Positions 1 to 9,764 of a DNA stretch of 64,000 nt are shown here, one piece after another; the stretch's first letter is position 1, and every line of letters begins with the position of its first letter. The notes beneath the pieces were generated by a model. The model saw nothing but the letters and a program-made list of their open reading frames with translations. It searched no databases and was not told where the DNA came from. The translations under genes and the position numbers were made by a program. This stretch comes from Saprospiraceae bacterium (GTDB lineage Bacteria; Bacteroidota; Bacteroidia; Chitinophagales; Saprospiraceae), in the NCBI GenBank assembly GCA_021604865.1, contig BQJU01000039.1, positions 1 to 64,000 on the forward strand. Reading direction: 5' to 3'.

Positions 1-1
1 G

Positions 2-220
2 ATCAGCGAAAAAACGGGCTATCCTACCGAAATGCTTGAACTTGATATGGATATGGAGGCCGACCTGGGCATTGATTCTATCAAACGTGTAGAAATATTC
101 GGCACCATGATTGAGCAATATCCTGAAGTATCTGGCATCAACCCACAAGAACTGACCGAGCTGCGCACGTTGCGTCAGATTGTAGGCTATATTGGTGGAA
201 AGGCAGACGGAAAAAAGTAA
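2..220 (+). CDS. pfaA: PUFA synthase PfaA, C-terminal end of the ACP region (5' partial)
   Basis: The frame is open from the window edge and ends at TAA 218-220. It encodes one acyl carrier protein domain: the motif DLGIDSIKR carries the serine (codon 77-79) that receives the phosphopantetheine arm. In the PfaA family this follows KS, MAT and several tandem ACPs and is joined through a Pro/Thr-rich linker to a ketoreductase. Here the stop comes directly after the ACP, and the linker and KR continue in the -1 frame. The stop is preceded by the slippery heptamer A_AAA_AAG (211-217) in the correct phase. The ACP call is secure; whether the protein stops here, is extended by programmed frameshifting, or is split by a sequencing or mutational indel is open. 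Confidence 0.85.
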   Translation: MSEKTGYPTEMLELDMDMEADLGIDSIKRVEIFGTMIEQYPEVSGINPQELTELRTLRQIVGYIGGKADGKK

Positions 221-279
221 ATAGCCCGCCGCTAACACCGACCACTCCTACTCCCACTTTGGGGATAGTTAGCACGGGC
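211..279 (+). promoter_or_regulatory. Candidate programmed -1 ribosomal frameshift signal
   Basis: Seen directly: zero-frame codons GGA AAA AAG TAA give the heptamer A_AAA_AAG at 211-217. A 6-nt spacer follows (218-223), then a stem: 224-228 (GCCCG) pairs with 275-279 (CGGGC), and after a small internal loop 231-236 (GCTAAC) pairs with 268-273 (GTTAGC). A nested stem, 252-255 with 262-265, closes the apical loop. Slipping back one base gives GKKVNSPPLTPTTPTPTLG, a Pro/Thr linker that runs into the KR domain without a stop. A purine-rich stretch (about 194-203) lies upstream, as in dnaX, but Bacteroidota ribosomes make little use of Shine-Dalgarno pairing. The arrangement matches known -1 frameshift sites; function is inference. 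Confidence 0.5.
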
Positions 280-2721
280 CGTTTTCATGGAGTGGAACGC
301 AGCGAAATAGGCTTGACCTATTTACCCGTTCCTGATTTTCTGGCATTTAGTTTGCCAGAGACTCACATTGCCTTGATTACCAATGAGGGCTCCCTGTTGA
401 CTACCAAAGTACAGGAAGCGTTGGAAAAGCAGGGCAACAAAGTGGTAATATTGAATTTGCCCCAGCTTAACAAAGCCACGACAGGCAATGTCATCGACCT
501 TGTGGAAACCACTGATGAAGCCATCGCAACAGCTTTGGCTACGATAGAACAGCAATATGGCAAAGTGGGTACATTCATCCATTTGCATCCACATCTGGAA
601 TTTCAGAATGGGCAGTTTGCCCAGCATTTTCAGCAGGATAAAACTATTGTAAAAACCGTCTTTTTACTGGCCAAACACCTGCAAAAACCCCTCAACGAGT
701 TGGGGCAAAATCAGCGTGCCAACTTCCTGACCGTATCCCGTTTGGATGGACAATTAGGATTGGGTAAACGGGGTAATGTTTCCGTTGTTGGTGGAGGATT
801 GACCGGGTTGGTGAAATCACTCAACCTGGAGTGGTCGCCAGTATTTTGTCGAGCAGTTGATATTCAACCAGAATTGGCTGTTGAGGAAATTGCAGGCCAG
901 GTTATTGCTGAATTGCACGATGCTGATCTGAATCACATAGAAGTGGGCTATAGCCAACAAGGCCGCCAAACCATTAGTGCCATTCCGGTAGACACTCAGG
1001 AAAATCAGGAAATCAGGACTACAGTAACTCCGGATTCCGTCTTTCTGGTTAGTGGTGGTGCTCGTGGTGTTACAGCAAGTTGTGTGGTAGAAATGGCTCA
1101 ATCATTTGCTTGCAAGTTCATCCTGCTAGGTCGCTCGGATGATGCTTTTGAAGTACCGGCTTTCGCCAAAATGGAATCCGATGAAAGCACTCTGAAGCGG
1201 TTGATTATGGAAGACATGAAAGCTAGGGGGGAAAAACCGAATCTTGCAACCGTTAAGTCCATTTTCAACAACATCATTGCCAAAAAAGAAATTGAAGATA
1301 CGCTTACGCAAATCCGGGAAGCAGGCGGACAGGCCATTTACCTAAAAGGAGATGTTACCCGCCTGGCTACTTTAAAGCCGGGTTTGGCAAAAGCCACTGC
1401 CACCCTTGGCCGCATCACTGGTATTATCCACGGTGCAGGTCGGTTGGCAGATAAATACATACAGGACAAAACGGAAACCGATTTTGAAAATGTCTTATCG
1501 GTTAAACTGGATGGTTTGCTGATTTTATTGCAGTGTGTCGATATCCACCACCTGGACCATTTAATCCTCTTTTCCTCAGTAGCCGGATTTTATGGCAATG
1601 TAGGGCAGACAGATTATGCGATTGCCAATGAAATCCTGAGTAAAGCGGCCCATTTATTCAAAACCAATCATCCGAACACTCAGGTTTCCGCCATTAACTG
1701 GGGTGCCTGGGACGGCGGTATGGTGAGTCCGGAGCTAAAGAAAAAGTTCGAAGAGGCTGGTGTTAGCCTGGTCAATAGCCAGGGCGGAACAGCCATGATG
1801 GTGAATGAATTGAATGTGGCTTATGCCAATCAACCTCAGGTGATCATCGGTGGAACCTTACCCATGGCCATCAGCCATATCAGCGATCAGCTGCAAACCT
1901 TCCATGTTCATCGTAAACTCGACCCGGATCAAAATCCATTCCTGATGCATCACGTTATTCAGGGCAACGCAGTTTTGCCGGTCGTGAATGCTGTGGGTTG
2001 GATGGCTCAAAGTTGTGAACGACTTTATCCGGATTTCCGCATTTACAAAGTGGAAGATACCCGGTTATTTAAAGGCGTCGTATTTGATGGCCAGCAACCG
2101 ACTGACTTTACACTTGAATTGAAAGAAATAGAAAAAGGTAAAACATCCATCGTTTTCGAAGCTACGGTTTTAAGTCAAGGTGGGAAATTACCTACCTACC
2201 ATTATAAAGCCAAAATCACGCTGGTACATCGCCAGGAGAAAATGGCCAGACCTACCTTTGAACACCAGCTGAGTGGCACCTATACGGCAAGTGAGGGCTC
2301 CGTTTTATATCAGGATGGATCGTTGTTTCACGGTAAATATTTCCAGGGCATTGAAAGCATACTCGACTGGAACCGGGAAGGCATTGTCTTGTCTTGTCGT
2401 GCACCTGAGGTACCCCTTTCTGAACAAGGGCAATTTCCCATAGGCACTGTCAATACCTTTTTTAGCGATATCCAATACCAAGGTATGGTGATCTGGGTAC
2501 AAAAATACCATGACGGCGCCAAGAGTTTGCCTTTGCAGACCAAATCTGCCACCATTTACGAAGCAGTGCCTTTTGGCAAAGAACTATTTGTGAAGGTGAA
2601 TATCGTCGAAGATACCGAATTCAAGATGATGGCCAATTGCACCGTTTATGATGAAGACGGAAAGGTGTATATGTATACAGAAGGCGCAACGGTAACTGTC
2701 TCAAAAGACCTTAAATGGTAA
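259..2721 (+). CDS. pfaA: PUFA synthase PfaA, ketoreductase-dehydratase part
   Basis: Coordinates start at a TTG, but the frame is open back to at least 211 and probably belongs to the same polypeptide as the upstream ACP. Residues about 10-250 form the structural half of the KR. Residues 255-490 form the catalytic KR with the NADPH-binding GGARGVT (266-272), FSS (438-440) and Tyr453 in TDYAIAN. Residues about 550-700 resemble a PKS-type double hot-dog dehydratase with His-His at 564-565. In PfaA these reduce the 3-ketoacyl-ACP and may dehydrate it. There is no convincing ribosome-binding site or ATG at the beginning, which argues for expression by fusion or frameshift. The stop overlaps the ATG of the next gene by 7 nt, so the two are translationally coupled. 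Confidence 0.8.
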   Translation: MGIVSTGRFHGVERSEIGLTYLPVPDFLAFSLPETHIALITNEGSLLTTKVQEALEKQGNKVVILNLPQLNKATTGNVIDLVETTDEAIATALATIEQQYGKVGTFIHLHPHLEFQNGQFAQHFQQDKTIVKTVFLLAKHLQKPLNELGQNQRANFLTVSRLDGQLGLGKRGNVSVVGGGLTGLVKSLNLEWSPVFCRAVDIQPELAVEEIAGQVIAELHDADLNHIEVGYSQQGRQTISAIPVDTQENQEIRTTVTPDSVFLVSGGARGVTASCVVEMAQSFACKFILLGRSDDAFEVPAFAKMESDESTLKRLIMEDMKARGEKPNLATVKSIFNNIIAKKEIEDTLTQIREAGGQAIYLKGDVTRLATLKPGLAKATATLGRITGIIHGAGRLADKYIQDKTETDFENVLSVKLDGLLILLQCVDIHHLDHLILFSSVAGFYGNVGQTDYAIANEILSKAAHLFKTNHPNTQVSAINWGAWDGGMVSPELKKKFEEAGVSLVNSQGGTAMMVNELNVAYANQPQVIIGGTLPMAISHISDQLQTFHVHRKLDPDQNPFLMHHVIQGNAVLPVVNAVGWMAQSCERLYPDFRIYKVEDTRLFKGVVFDGQQPTDFTLELKEIEKGKTSIVFEATVLSQGGKLPTYHYKAKITLVHRQEKMARPTFEHQLSGTYTASEGSVLYQDGSLFHGKYFQGIESILDWNREGIVLSCRAPEVPLSEQGQFPIGTVNTFFSDIQYQGMVIWVQKYHDGAKSLPLQTKSATIYEAVPFGKELFVKVNIVEDTEFKMMANCTVYDEDGKVYMYTEGATVTVSKDLKW

Positions 2722-5700
2722 ATAAGCAGAAATCCAAAATAGCAATCATTGGCATGTCGGGCCTATTTCCGGGTTCTTCCAAATCGGAGGAATTCTGGGA
2801 TAATCTGATGGCTGGTAAAGACCTGACCGGCCTGGCTACGAAGGAAGACTTTGGCGTCGATCCCGAACTTTTTTTCCAACCGGAGAAAGGGGTTGTCGAT
2901 AAATGTTATTCCTTGCGTGGCGGGTATATCCGGGATTTTCATTTCGACCCGGAAGGGTATCAGTTACCGGCTGACTTTCTAGCCCGGCAGGATAAATTGT
3001 ATCAATGGTCGTTATATGTAGCCCGGGAAGCCCTGCGCGATACCGCCTATCAAGATCAACCCGATATTTTGAAAAAATGTGGGTTGATTCTCGGTAACTT
3101 GTCTTTCCCTACCGGTTCTTCGCATAAACTATTGGCTCCTGTATATACCCAAACAGCGGAAAACGCCCTACGCGAATTATTAAATGATTCAGCATTCAGT
3201 CTGGAATCACAAAAGGACGCCGAACCCAAGAATGATATACTAGCTTATACCCCTTCTCAAATGGTGGCCGAAGCCCTGGGTTTAGGTGCCAGCCATTATG
3301 CCCTGGATGCAGCATGTGCCACGTCCTTATATGCCATCAAACTGGCCTGCGATGAATTGATGACTGGCAAAGCCGACCTGATGCTGGCCGGAGCCGTTTG
3401 CGCCTCCGATCAGCTTTTCATACACATGGGTTTTTCCATTTTTCACGCCTATGCTCCTGCCGATCAGAAATTTGTGCCCCTGGATAAAAATTCAGCCGGG
3501 CTCGTTTCTTCCGAAGGAGCCGGAATGGTGCTACTCAAACGCCTGGAAGATGCCGAACGTGATGGCGACCATATTTTAGGTGTCATCGGTGGTATTGGCT
3601 TGTCGAATGACGGCCGGGGGAAATTTTTACTCAGCCCCAACCCTAAGGGGCAACGGCTAGCTTTTGAGCGGGCTTACGCCCAATCCGGCATTAGCCCTGA
3701 GGCGACCAGCTACCTGGAATGTCATGCTACCGGCACCCCATTAGGCGATAAGACGGAAATGAATTCCATCGCCGACTTTTTTAGCCAATATGGTACGCGG
3801 CCCATGCTGGGATCTGTCAAATCAAATATGGGACACCTGCTAACTGCCGCGGGCATGACCGGTCTTTTTAAAGTCCTGCTGGCAATGGATAAAGGCATCA
3901 TCCCCCCCAATATCAACCTAAAAGACGCCCTGGTAGCCGACAATGGATGGGAAGGTCGGGAACAAATGATCCTGGAAGCAACACCCTGGAAAGCAACGGA
4001 CAAACAAGCAGGCATCAACTCCTTTGGATTTGGAGGCACCAATGCCCACATGGTTATCTGGAAGGCTGATGGGCATGAAAATATAAAAGAAAATCCGTCA
4101 GTTTCCAACAACGACATATCCACTTCGGAGATAGCAATTGTAGGGATGGATGTACACTTTGGAGCTTGTTCTACCCTTGAAGATTTTTATACGTCCATTT
4201 ACGAAGGCCGCCAACATTTCCGGGAATTGCCCGAAGGCCGATGGAAGGGATTTGATGAAAATCAGGAACTCTTAAAATCTTACGGATTCACAGATGGTAA
4301 AGCACCACGGGGTGCCTATATTGAAGATTTTGAAATTGACCTATTACGGTATAAAATCCAGCCGAAGGAAGCCGAAACTTTAGAGCCCCAGCAAGCCTTA
4401 ATCCTAAAGGTAGCCGATAATGCTTTGAAGGACGCCGGATTAGACGAAAGTCAAAATGTGGCCGTGCTTATTGCCATGGAATCGGAATTAGCCATCCATC
4501 ATTATCTGGCGCGCTGGGATAGCAGCTGGCAATTGGAAGAAGCATTGGAAAAAAGTGGCATCGACTTAAATGATGACCAAAGACAGCAACTGGAAGGCGA
4601 CCTGAAAAATAGCATGTACTACCGCGAGGGTTCACAAACGCCTAGTCAGCATACCAGTTTTGTAGGCAATATTATGGCCAGCCGCATTGCCGCCCTTTGG
4701 GATTTTTCCGGACCTGCATTTACCGTTTCCTGCGGAGAAAATTCCGTTTTCAAAGCACTGGAAGTGGCCCAAAATTTACTGAGCCTCGGAGAAGTAGACG
4801 CAGTGGTTGTAGGTGGTGTAGACTTTTCAGGAGGCCTGGAAAATGTATTGCTGCGAAATCACCAGGAAGGTATCAACCCTAATCCCAACCCCAGCTTAAG
4901 TTTCAATCAAGGAGAAAATGGTTGGTTAGTTGGAGAAGGAGCTGGAGCCGTCGTCCTCAAACGCACTGACCGGACCAATCCAGACAAAATATACGCTGTA
5001 ATAGAAGCCGTTGGCAAAGCCGCAGAAAGTCTGGACGTAGGTTATATCGAATTGGCAGCAACTGGCTTTAACGAACAAGATAAAAAAGAACAAACTCAAT
5101 TATTTAATACGTCACAGGCACAAGCAGTTGCCCTAGGCAGTGTCAAAACCAATATTGGTCATACCTATGCCGCTAGTGGTATTGCTGCGTTAATCAAAAC
5201 GGCTTTGTGTTTGCATCACCGCTTCATACCTGGGATCCCCAATTGGCGAGGACCAAAAGAAGCTGGCCAGTTTGAGCAAACCAACTATTATTTTCCCACT
5301 CAGTCCCGGCCATGGATTTTACAAAATGGTCAGTCCAGACGAATGGCAGCAGTCAACGGGTTGGAAGGATTGCAAATCAGGCTTTCAGAACCAGCGGAGT
5401 TTGTATCAAAAGACCTGGATTTTTTGCGCCACAGCGCTCCCCAGCTCATTCCATTAAAAGGAGACACAGCGGAAGCATTACTTCAACAACTTTCAGCGCT
5501 GGAAATTGCATTGGAAACGCCTATTGAACTTTCTGAAATTGCGGGACAATTTTTCAAAAAATTCAAGGAGAAGAAAGGGGTATTTACGCTGGCGTTGGTG
5601 GGCAAAACAAAAACTGCCCTACAGCAGGAAATTGCTTTTTTCACAAAGATGTTGCCGGCCGCTTTTCAGCAAAAAAGCATTCTAAAAACACCAAAAGGAA

Positions 5701-8700
5701 GCTATTTTACGCCAAATCCATTGGCATCAAAGGGAAAGGTGGCTTTTGTATATCCGGGTTCAGCCACGGCTTATACACAATTGGGGCAGGATATTTTCCA
5801 ACTTTTCCCAGATTTATATCCCCACTTTGAGCAAATCGACTCCAGGCTGGATCAGTTTATCTGGCCGGATTATTTATATCCTAAATTATTAAATACCACA
5901 GATACCGGGCCGAATATCCATAGTGATGCCATTGCTATGATGTCGGTCGGCGTGTTCTTTTCAGCGATCTTTACCCATTTGTTACGGAAAAAACTCCAAC
6001 TTGAACCGGATATTGCTTTTGGTTACAGCATGGGTGAATGCAGTAGTATGTGGTACTCCCTTGGCCTTTGGGCACCTACCGAGACCAAAGAATTTCAGGA
6101 ATCTCCCATATTCAAAAACCGCTTTTCCGGAGCACTGGAGTTGCTGGCTGATCATTGGGGCATTTCTTCGAAAGAAGCTCAAAAACGTTGGGTCAGCCTC
6201 ATTTTGCTGGCACCAAAGGAAAAAGTAGAAGCCCTGATTGCTAATGAGGAGCGCGTTTATTTGACTTTTGTCAATACCGCCACCGAAGTCGTCATTTCCG
6301 GCGACCGGGAAGCTTGTACGGCCATCGCCACCAAGCTGGGCTGTGAAGTAGTAGAAATTCCCTTCCAAAATGTCATCCACCACGATTTTTGTGGCCGGGA
6401 ACGGGAAGGCTTGTTAAAAATGCACCATTTTCCACTGCAAGAGCACCCAGCGATAGATTTCTATTCCAGCATTAGCGGGGATAAGATACAGATGGACAGC
6501 CTCAAAATAGCGGAGAATTCAACGACTGTTTGTTGTGAACAAGTGGATTTTCCGACCAATGTGAAAAACATCTATGCTGCTGGGGCACGAATCTTTATAG
6601 AACTAGGGGCCAATGCTACCTGTACGGGCTGGATCAAGACTATCCTGAAAAAAGAAGAGCACCTCGCCGTAAGCATCAACCAAAAGGGTAAAGCAGACGG
6701 GCAGGCACTGATAGAATTATTGGCCCAATTACTGAGCCATGGCCTTTCTCTTGATTTATCTGTGCTGTATCCGGAAACAGAAAAGCGGCAGCAGCCCAGA
6801 AGTTTTTTGAAAAAAATCATTCCGGGAGGAGCGCGGATTTACGACATTTTATTGAGCGACTCCAACCGGGAACAGTTTGCAGGATTGGCTAAAAAACGCC
6901 ACCACAAAACACTAGTGACTGAATCTGCCCTGGTGCTAACCGAAGCAAGCATTGGTTCAAAACAGGCTTCTGCTTCTACATCCAATTTATCAACTTCAAC
7001 CATTGTAATGGAATCCAATACAGCTATACCCCAGGGTATTTCAACCGACCAAAGCGATAAGCTAGGCGAAAATGGCCTAAAATTATGGGACTTTAGTTCC
7101 GGTGAACAACTTGAGGGCAAAGAAATCGTCTTCTCACAAGAAGACCTGGAGGAGTTTGCTACTGGCAAAATCGCCAATGTTTTTGGTCCCGAATACGGCA
7201 TCATCGATACGTATAGTCGTCGAGTGATGCTCCCCATGTATCCGTATCTGTTAGTGAGCAGGGTGACCGGTTTGAAGGGTAAAATGGGGGAATTCAATCC
7301 TTCCTTCATGCAAACGGAATACGATATCCCCTACAATGCCTGGTTCACCACCGACCGGCAGATTCCTTGGGCAGTATCCGTTGAGTCCGGCCAGTGTGAT
7401 CTCTTGCTGATTTCCTACCTGGGCATCGACTTTCAGAACAAAGGGAAGCTGGTTTATCGCCTATTGGATTGCACCCTGACATTTGTTGACGATCTGCCTT
7501 TTGAAGGGCAGACCTTACGGTATGATATTTCCATCAATTCCTTTGTGCGAAATGGAGAAAATTTATTGTTTTTCTTTAGTTATCGCTGTTATGTCGAAGA
7601 CCGCCTCGTCCTGAAAATGGATGGTGGCTGTGCTGGATTTTTCACCGATCAGCAACTGGAAGAGGGCAATGGAGTAGTCTATACAGAAAGTGAGTTAGAG
7701 CTTAAACGCATCGCTCCTAAGCGTTACTTCACGCCACTATTGAAAACAAAAAAGACAACCTTTAATAAAGAGGATCTACGCCACCTGATCAATGGGGAGA
7801 TGGAGAAATGTTTTGAAGATGAATCCTATTTTGCCAATGGCCGCAATCCTTCGCTCTGTCTGCCACCCGAAAAGATATTGATGATCGACCACATCACATC
7901 TGTTGATCTGACCGGTGGTGCTTATGGGCTGGGATATATCGTGGCTGAAAAAGATTTAAATCCCGATGACTGGTATTTCCCTTGTCATTTCCGGGATGAT
8001 GAAGTGCTGGCCGGTTCTTTGCAGGCGGAAGGCGGCGGCAACTTGCTGCGCTTTTTTATGTTGATGCTTGGCTTGCAAAGACTCACTAAAGATGCCCGCT
8101 ATCAGCCGGTGTTTGACCTTCCTCAAAAAGTACGTTGCCGCAAACAGGTGACCCCCAAGGATACCAAACTCATTTATAAGCTGGAAATTAAAGAAATCGG
8201 CTTGATTCCCAATCCTTATGTGATTGGTGACCTGGAGATTATTTCCGATGGCGTAGTAACCGTTCATTTTGAGAACCTGGGTTTGCAATTGCGAGAAAAA
8301 GACAATCCCAGATACCTCGAAGAAACAGCTGGCATCAAGATTCCGGCCCGTTCGGAAGGAGCTTTAATGAATGAAAAAGACATCACCACCTTTGCGCTGG
8401 ATGATTTGTCGAAGTGTTTTGGTGAAGAATTTGCGGTTTATGATGGTCGTACCGTTTCCCGCCAACCCAATACGGATTTGCAACTCATTTCCCGGGTACT
8501 CAAAATCGACGGCGAACGGCACCATTTCAAACAACCTTCAACCATCTATGCCGAATACGATGTGCCTGTGGATGCCTGGTATTACAAGCAGAATTCCAAT
8601 GTGACCATGCCTTATTCCGTGTTGATGGAAATAGCGTTGCAGCCTTGTGGTTTATTAGGTGCCTATCTGGGCAGTACCTTACAATTTGCCGATAAAAATC

Positions 8701-9521
8701 TCTATTTCCGTAACCTCGATGGTGATGGGGAGTTATTTGATTTACCCAATGGTACCGACCTTAGGGGTAAAACGATCAGTAATAAGGCTGTATTGGTTTC
8801 CTCGGTAGCCCTGGGTGGTACGATTTTACAAAACTATACTTTCGAACTGTCTGTAGATGGGCAGGTCTTTTATAAAGGCAAGTCTTCCTTTGGCTTTTTC
8901 CCCGGAGAAGCACTGGCTCAGCAGGTAGGACTAGACAATGGCAAAACTGTTGCCGCCTGGTATGAATCCGAAAAGCTGGCTCCAAACCAGTATATGCAGA
9001 TCAAGTTAAACTCCCTTTACGGGAAAATGAAATTGTATAAAGCCCCGGCCGATAAGCCGCATTACCGATTGGCAGAAAAACAGCTCAATCTGTTGGACGA
9101 TTTAATTATTGCCAAAAATAGTGGCCAATATGGCAAAGGTTATGTGCACGCCATCAAACAAGTACGGCCATACGAATGGTTTTATACCTGCCATTTTTAT
9201 CAGGATCCGGTAATGCCGGGCTCATTGGGTGTGGAGGCCATTTTGCAGGCGATGCAGGTTTATGCCTTGCAGCAGGATTTGGGTAAAGAATTCCGATCGC
9301 CCAAATTTGTGCAATTGGCCAATCACAAAACCGTCTGGAAATATCGTGGCCAGATTCTGACTCATGTACGAGAAATGAAGCTGGAAGTCCATATCAAGTC
9401 GGTCGAAAAACAAGAGAACACATTGGCCATTATCGCCGATGCCTATTTGTGGAATGACCAGGTACGGATTTATCAGGTGACGGATTTGGCGTTGGGAATT
9501 GAGGAAGGGAGTGAAACATAA
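2715..9521 (+). CDS. pfaC: PUFA synthase PfaC-type megasynthase, KS-CLF-AT-DH-DH
   Basis: A 2268-residue protein. Order: KS1 (about 5-450; nucleophile Cys201 in DAACATS, CHATGT and NMGH histidines); a second KS fold (about 470-900) whose Cys-aligned residue is Gly674 (SCGENS) and whose first His is replaced (LAATGF), so a chain-length-factor-like domain; an acyltransferase (about 1015-1310; Ser1105 in GYSMGE); a Ser/Thr-rich linker near 1400-1440; then two FabA-like dehydratase units, each a pseudo-domain plus a catalytic domain, with His1758 (CHFRDDEVLAG) and His2160 (CHFYQDPVMPGSL). In Shewanella-type loci the AT is a separate protein, PfaB; the fused order here is that of myxobacterial Pfa3 and thraustochytrid OrfB/OrfC-like systems (from memory). 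The start overlaps the pfaA stop by 7 nt. It should act with PfaA and PfaD in cytoplasmic PUFA synthesis. Confidence 0.92.
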   Translation: MVNKQKSKIAIIGMSGLFPGSSKSEEFWDNLMAGKDLTGLATKEDFGVDPELFFQPEKGVVDKCYSLRGGYIRDFHFDPEGYQLPADFLARQDKLYQWSLYVAREALRDTAYQDQPDILKKCGLILGNLSFPTGSSHKLLAPVYTQTAENALRELLNDSAFSLESQKDAEPKNDILAYTPSQMVAEALGLGASHYALDAACATSLYAIKLACDELMTGKADLMLAGAVCASDQLFIHMGFSIFHAYAPADQKFVPLDKNSAGLVSSEGAGMVLLKRLEDAERDGDHILGVIGGIGLSNDGRGKFLLSPNPKGQRLAFERAYAQSGISPEATSYLECHATGTPLGDKTEMNSIADFFSQYGTRPMLGSVKSNMGHLLTAAGMTGLFKVLLAMDKGIIPPNINLKDALVADNGWEGREQMILEATPWKATDKQAGINSFGFGGTNAHMVIWKADGHENIKENPSVSNNDISTSEIAIVGMDVHFGACSTLEDFYTSIYEGRQHFRELPEGRWKGFDENQELLKSYGFTDGKAPRGAYIEDFEIDLLRYKIQPKEAETLEPQQALILKVADNALKDAGLDESQNVAVLIAMESELAIHHYLARWDSSWQLEEALEKSGIDLNDDQRQQLEGDLKNSMYYREGSQTPSQHTSFVGNIMASRIAALWDFSGPAFTVSCGENSVFKALEVAQNLLSLGEVDAVVVGGVDFSGGLENVLLRNHQEGINPNPNPSLSFNQGENGWLVGEGAGAVVLKRTDRTNPDKIYAVIEAVGKAAESLDVGYIELAATGFNEQDKKEQTQLFNTSQAQAVALGSVKTNIGHTYAASGIAALIKTALCLHHRFIPGIPNWRGPKEAGQFEQTNYYFPTQSRPWILQNGQSRRMAAVNGLEGLQIRLSEPAEFVSKDLDFLRHSAPQLIPLKGDTAEALLQQLSALEIALETPIELSEIAGQFFKKFKEKKGVFTLALVGKTKTALQQEIAFFTKMLPAAFQQKSILKTPKGSYFTPNPLASKGKVAFVYPGSATAYTQLGQDIFQLFPDLYPHFEQIDSRLDQFIWPDYLYPKLLNTTDTGPNIHSDAIAMMSVGVFFSAIFTHLLRKKLQLEPDIAFGYSMGECSSMWYSLGLWAPTETKEFQESPIFKNRFSGALELLADHWGISSKEAQKRWVSLILLAPKEKVEALIANEERVYLTFVNTATEVVISGDREACTAIATKLGCEVVEIPFQNVIHHDFCGREREGLLKMHHFPLQEHPAIDFYSSISGDKIQMDSLKIAENSTTVCCEQVDFPTNVKNIYAAGARIFIELGANATCTGWIKTILKKEEHLAVSINQKGKADGQALIELLAQLLSHGLSLDLSVLYPETEKRQQPRSFLKKIIPGGARIYDILLSDSNREQFAGLAKKRHHKTLVTESALVLTEASIGSKQASASTSNLSTSTIVMESNTAIPQGISTDQSDKLGENGLKLWDFSSGEQLEGKEIVFSQEDLEEFATGKIANVFGPEYGIIDTYSRRVMLPMYPYLLVSRVTGLKGKMGEFNPSFMQTEYDIPYNAWFTTDRQIPWAVSVESGQCDLLLISYLGIDFQNKGKLVYRLLDCTLTFVDDLPFEGQTLRYDISINSFVRNGENLLFFFSYRCYVEDRLVLKMDGGCAGFFTDQQLEEGNGVVYTESELELKRIAPKRYFTPLLKTKKTTFNKEDLRHLINGEMEKCFEDESYFANGRNPSLCLPPEKILMIDHITSVDLTGGAYGLGYIVAEKDLNPDDWYFPCHFRDDEVLAGSLQAEGGGNLLRFFMLMLGLQRLTKDARYQPVFDLPQKVRCRKQVTPKDTKLIYKLEIKEIGLIPNPYVIGDLEIISDGVVTVHFENLGLQLREKDNPRYLEETAGIKIPARSEGALMNEKDITTFALDDLSKCFGEEFAVYDGRTVSRQPNTDLQLISRVLKIDGERHHFKQPSTIYAEYDVPVDAWYYKQNSNVTMPYSVLMEIALQPCGLLGAYLGSTLQFADKNLYFRNLDGDGELFDLPNGTDLRGKTISNKAVLVSSVALGGTILQNYTFELSVDGQVFYKGKSSFGFFPGEALAQQVGLDNGKTVAAWYESEKLAPNQYMQIKLNSLYGKMKLYKAPADKPHYRLAEKQLNLLDDLIIAKNSGQYGKGYVHAIKQVRPYEWFYTCHFYQDPVMPGSLGVEAILQAMQVYALQQDLGKEFRSPKFVQLANHKTVWKYRGQILTHVREMKLEVHIKSVEKQENTLAIIADAYLWNDQVRIYQVTDLALGIEEGSET

Positions 9522-9577
9522 AAAGTAAAAAGTGGGCGAAGTGCAAAGAAGTAGCAGTGGGGAAGTTGGGTTAAAAG

Positions 9578-9642
9578 GACCGCAGCGGGGTCAAAGTATG
9601 TTAGACATTAGCACACCTTTGAGATCGACCGCAGCGCGGTCG
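9578..9642. repeat. Two copies of a GACCGCAGCGnGGTC hairpin unit
   Basis: The 243-bp gap between pfaC and pfaD holds GACCGCAGCGGGGTC (9578-9592) and CGACCGCAGCGCGGTCG (9626-9642). The second is a perfect 7-bp stem with a 3-nt AGC loop; the first has one mismatch in the stem. They sit in direct order about 50 bp apart. This looks like a REP-type dispersed palindrome that could stabilise or attenuate the polycistronic mRNA. No TAnnTTTG promoter was seen before pfaD, so co-transcription with pfaC remains the simplest reading. Confidence 0.5.
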
Positions 9643-9764
9643 CAGTAGTGTTAAAGCGGATTAATTGTCGCCAAAAATTTTCAAATCAATACGTCGTAGC
9701 AAACATTAAAAATTAATGTTGCACGGCAGGAAGTTTAGGGTTTAAGAATTCAAAAATTAACAAC

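Noticed and set aside
6839-7309. Long minus-strand open frame inside pfaC
   Set aside because: Shadow of the large PKS gene; the sense frame is continuous and domain-rich.
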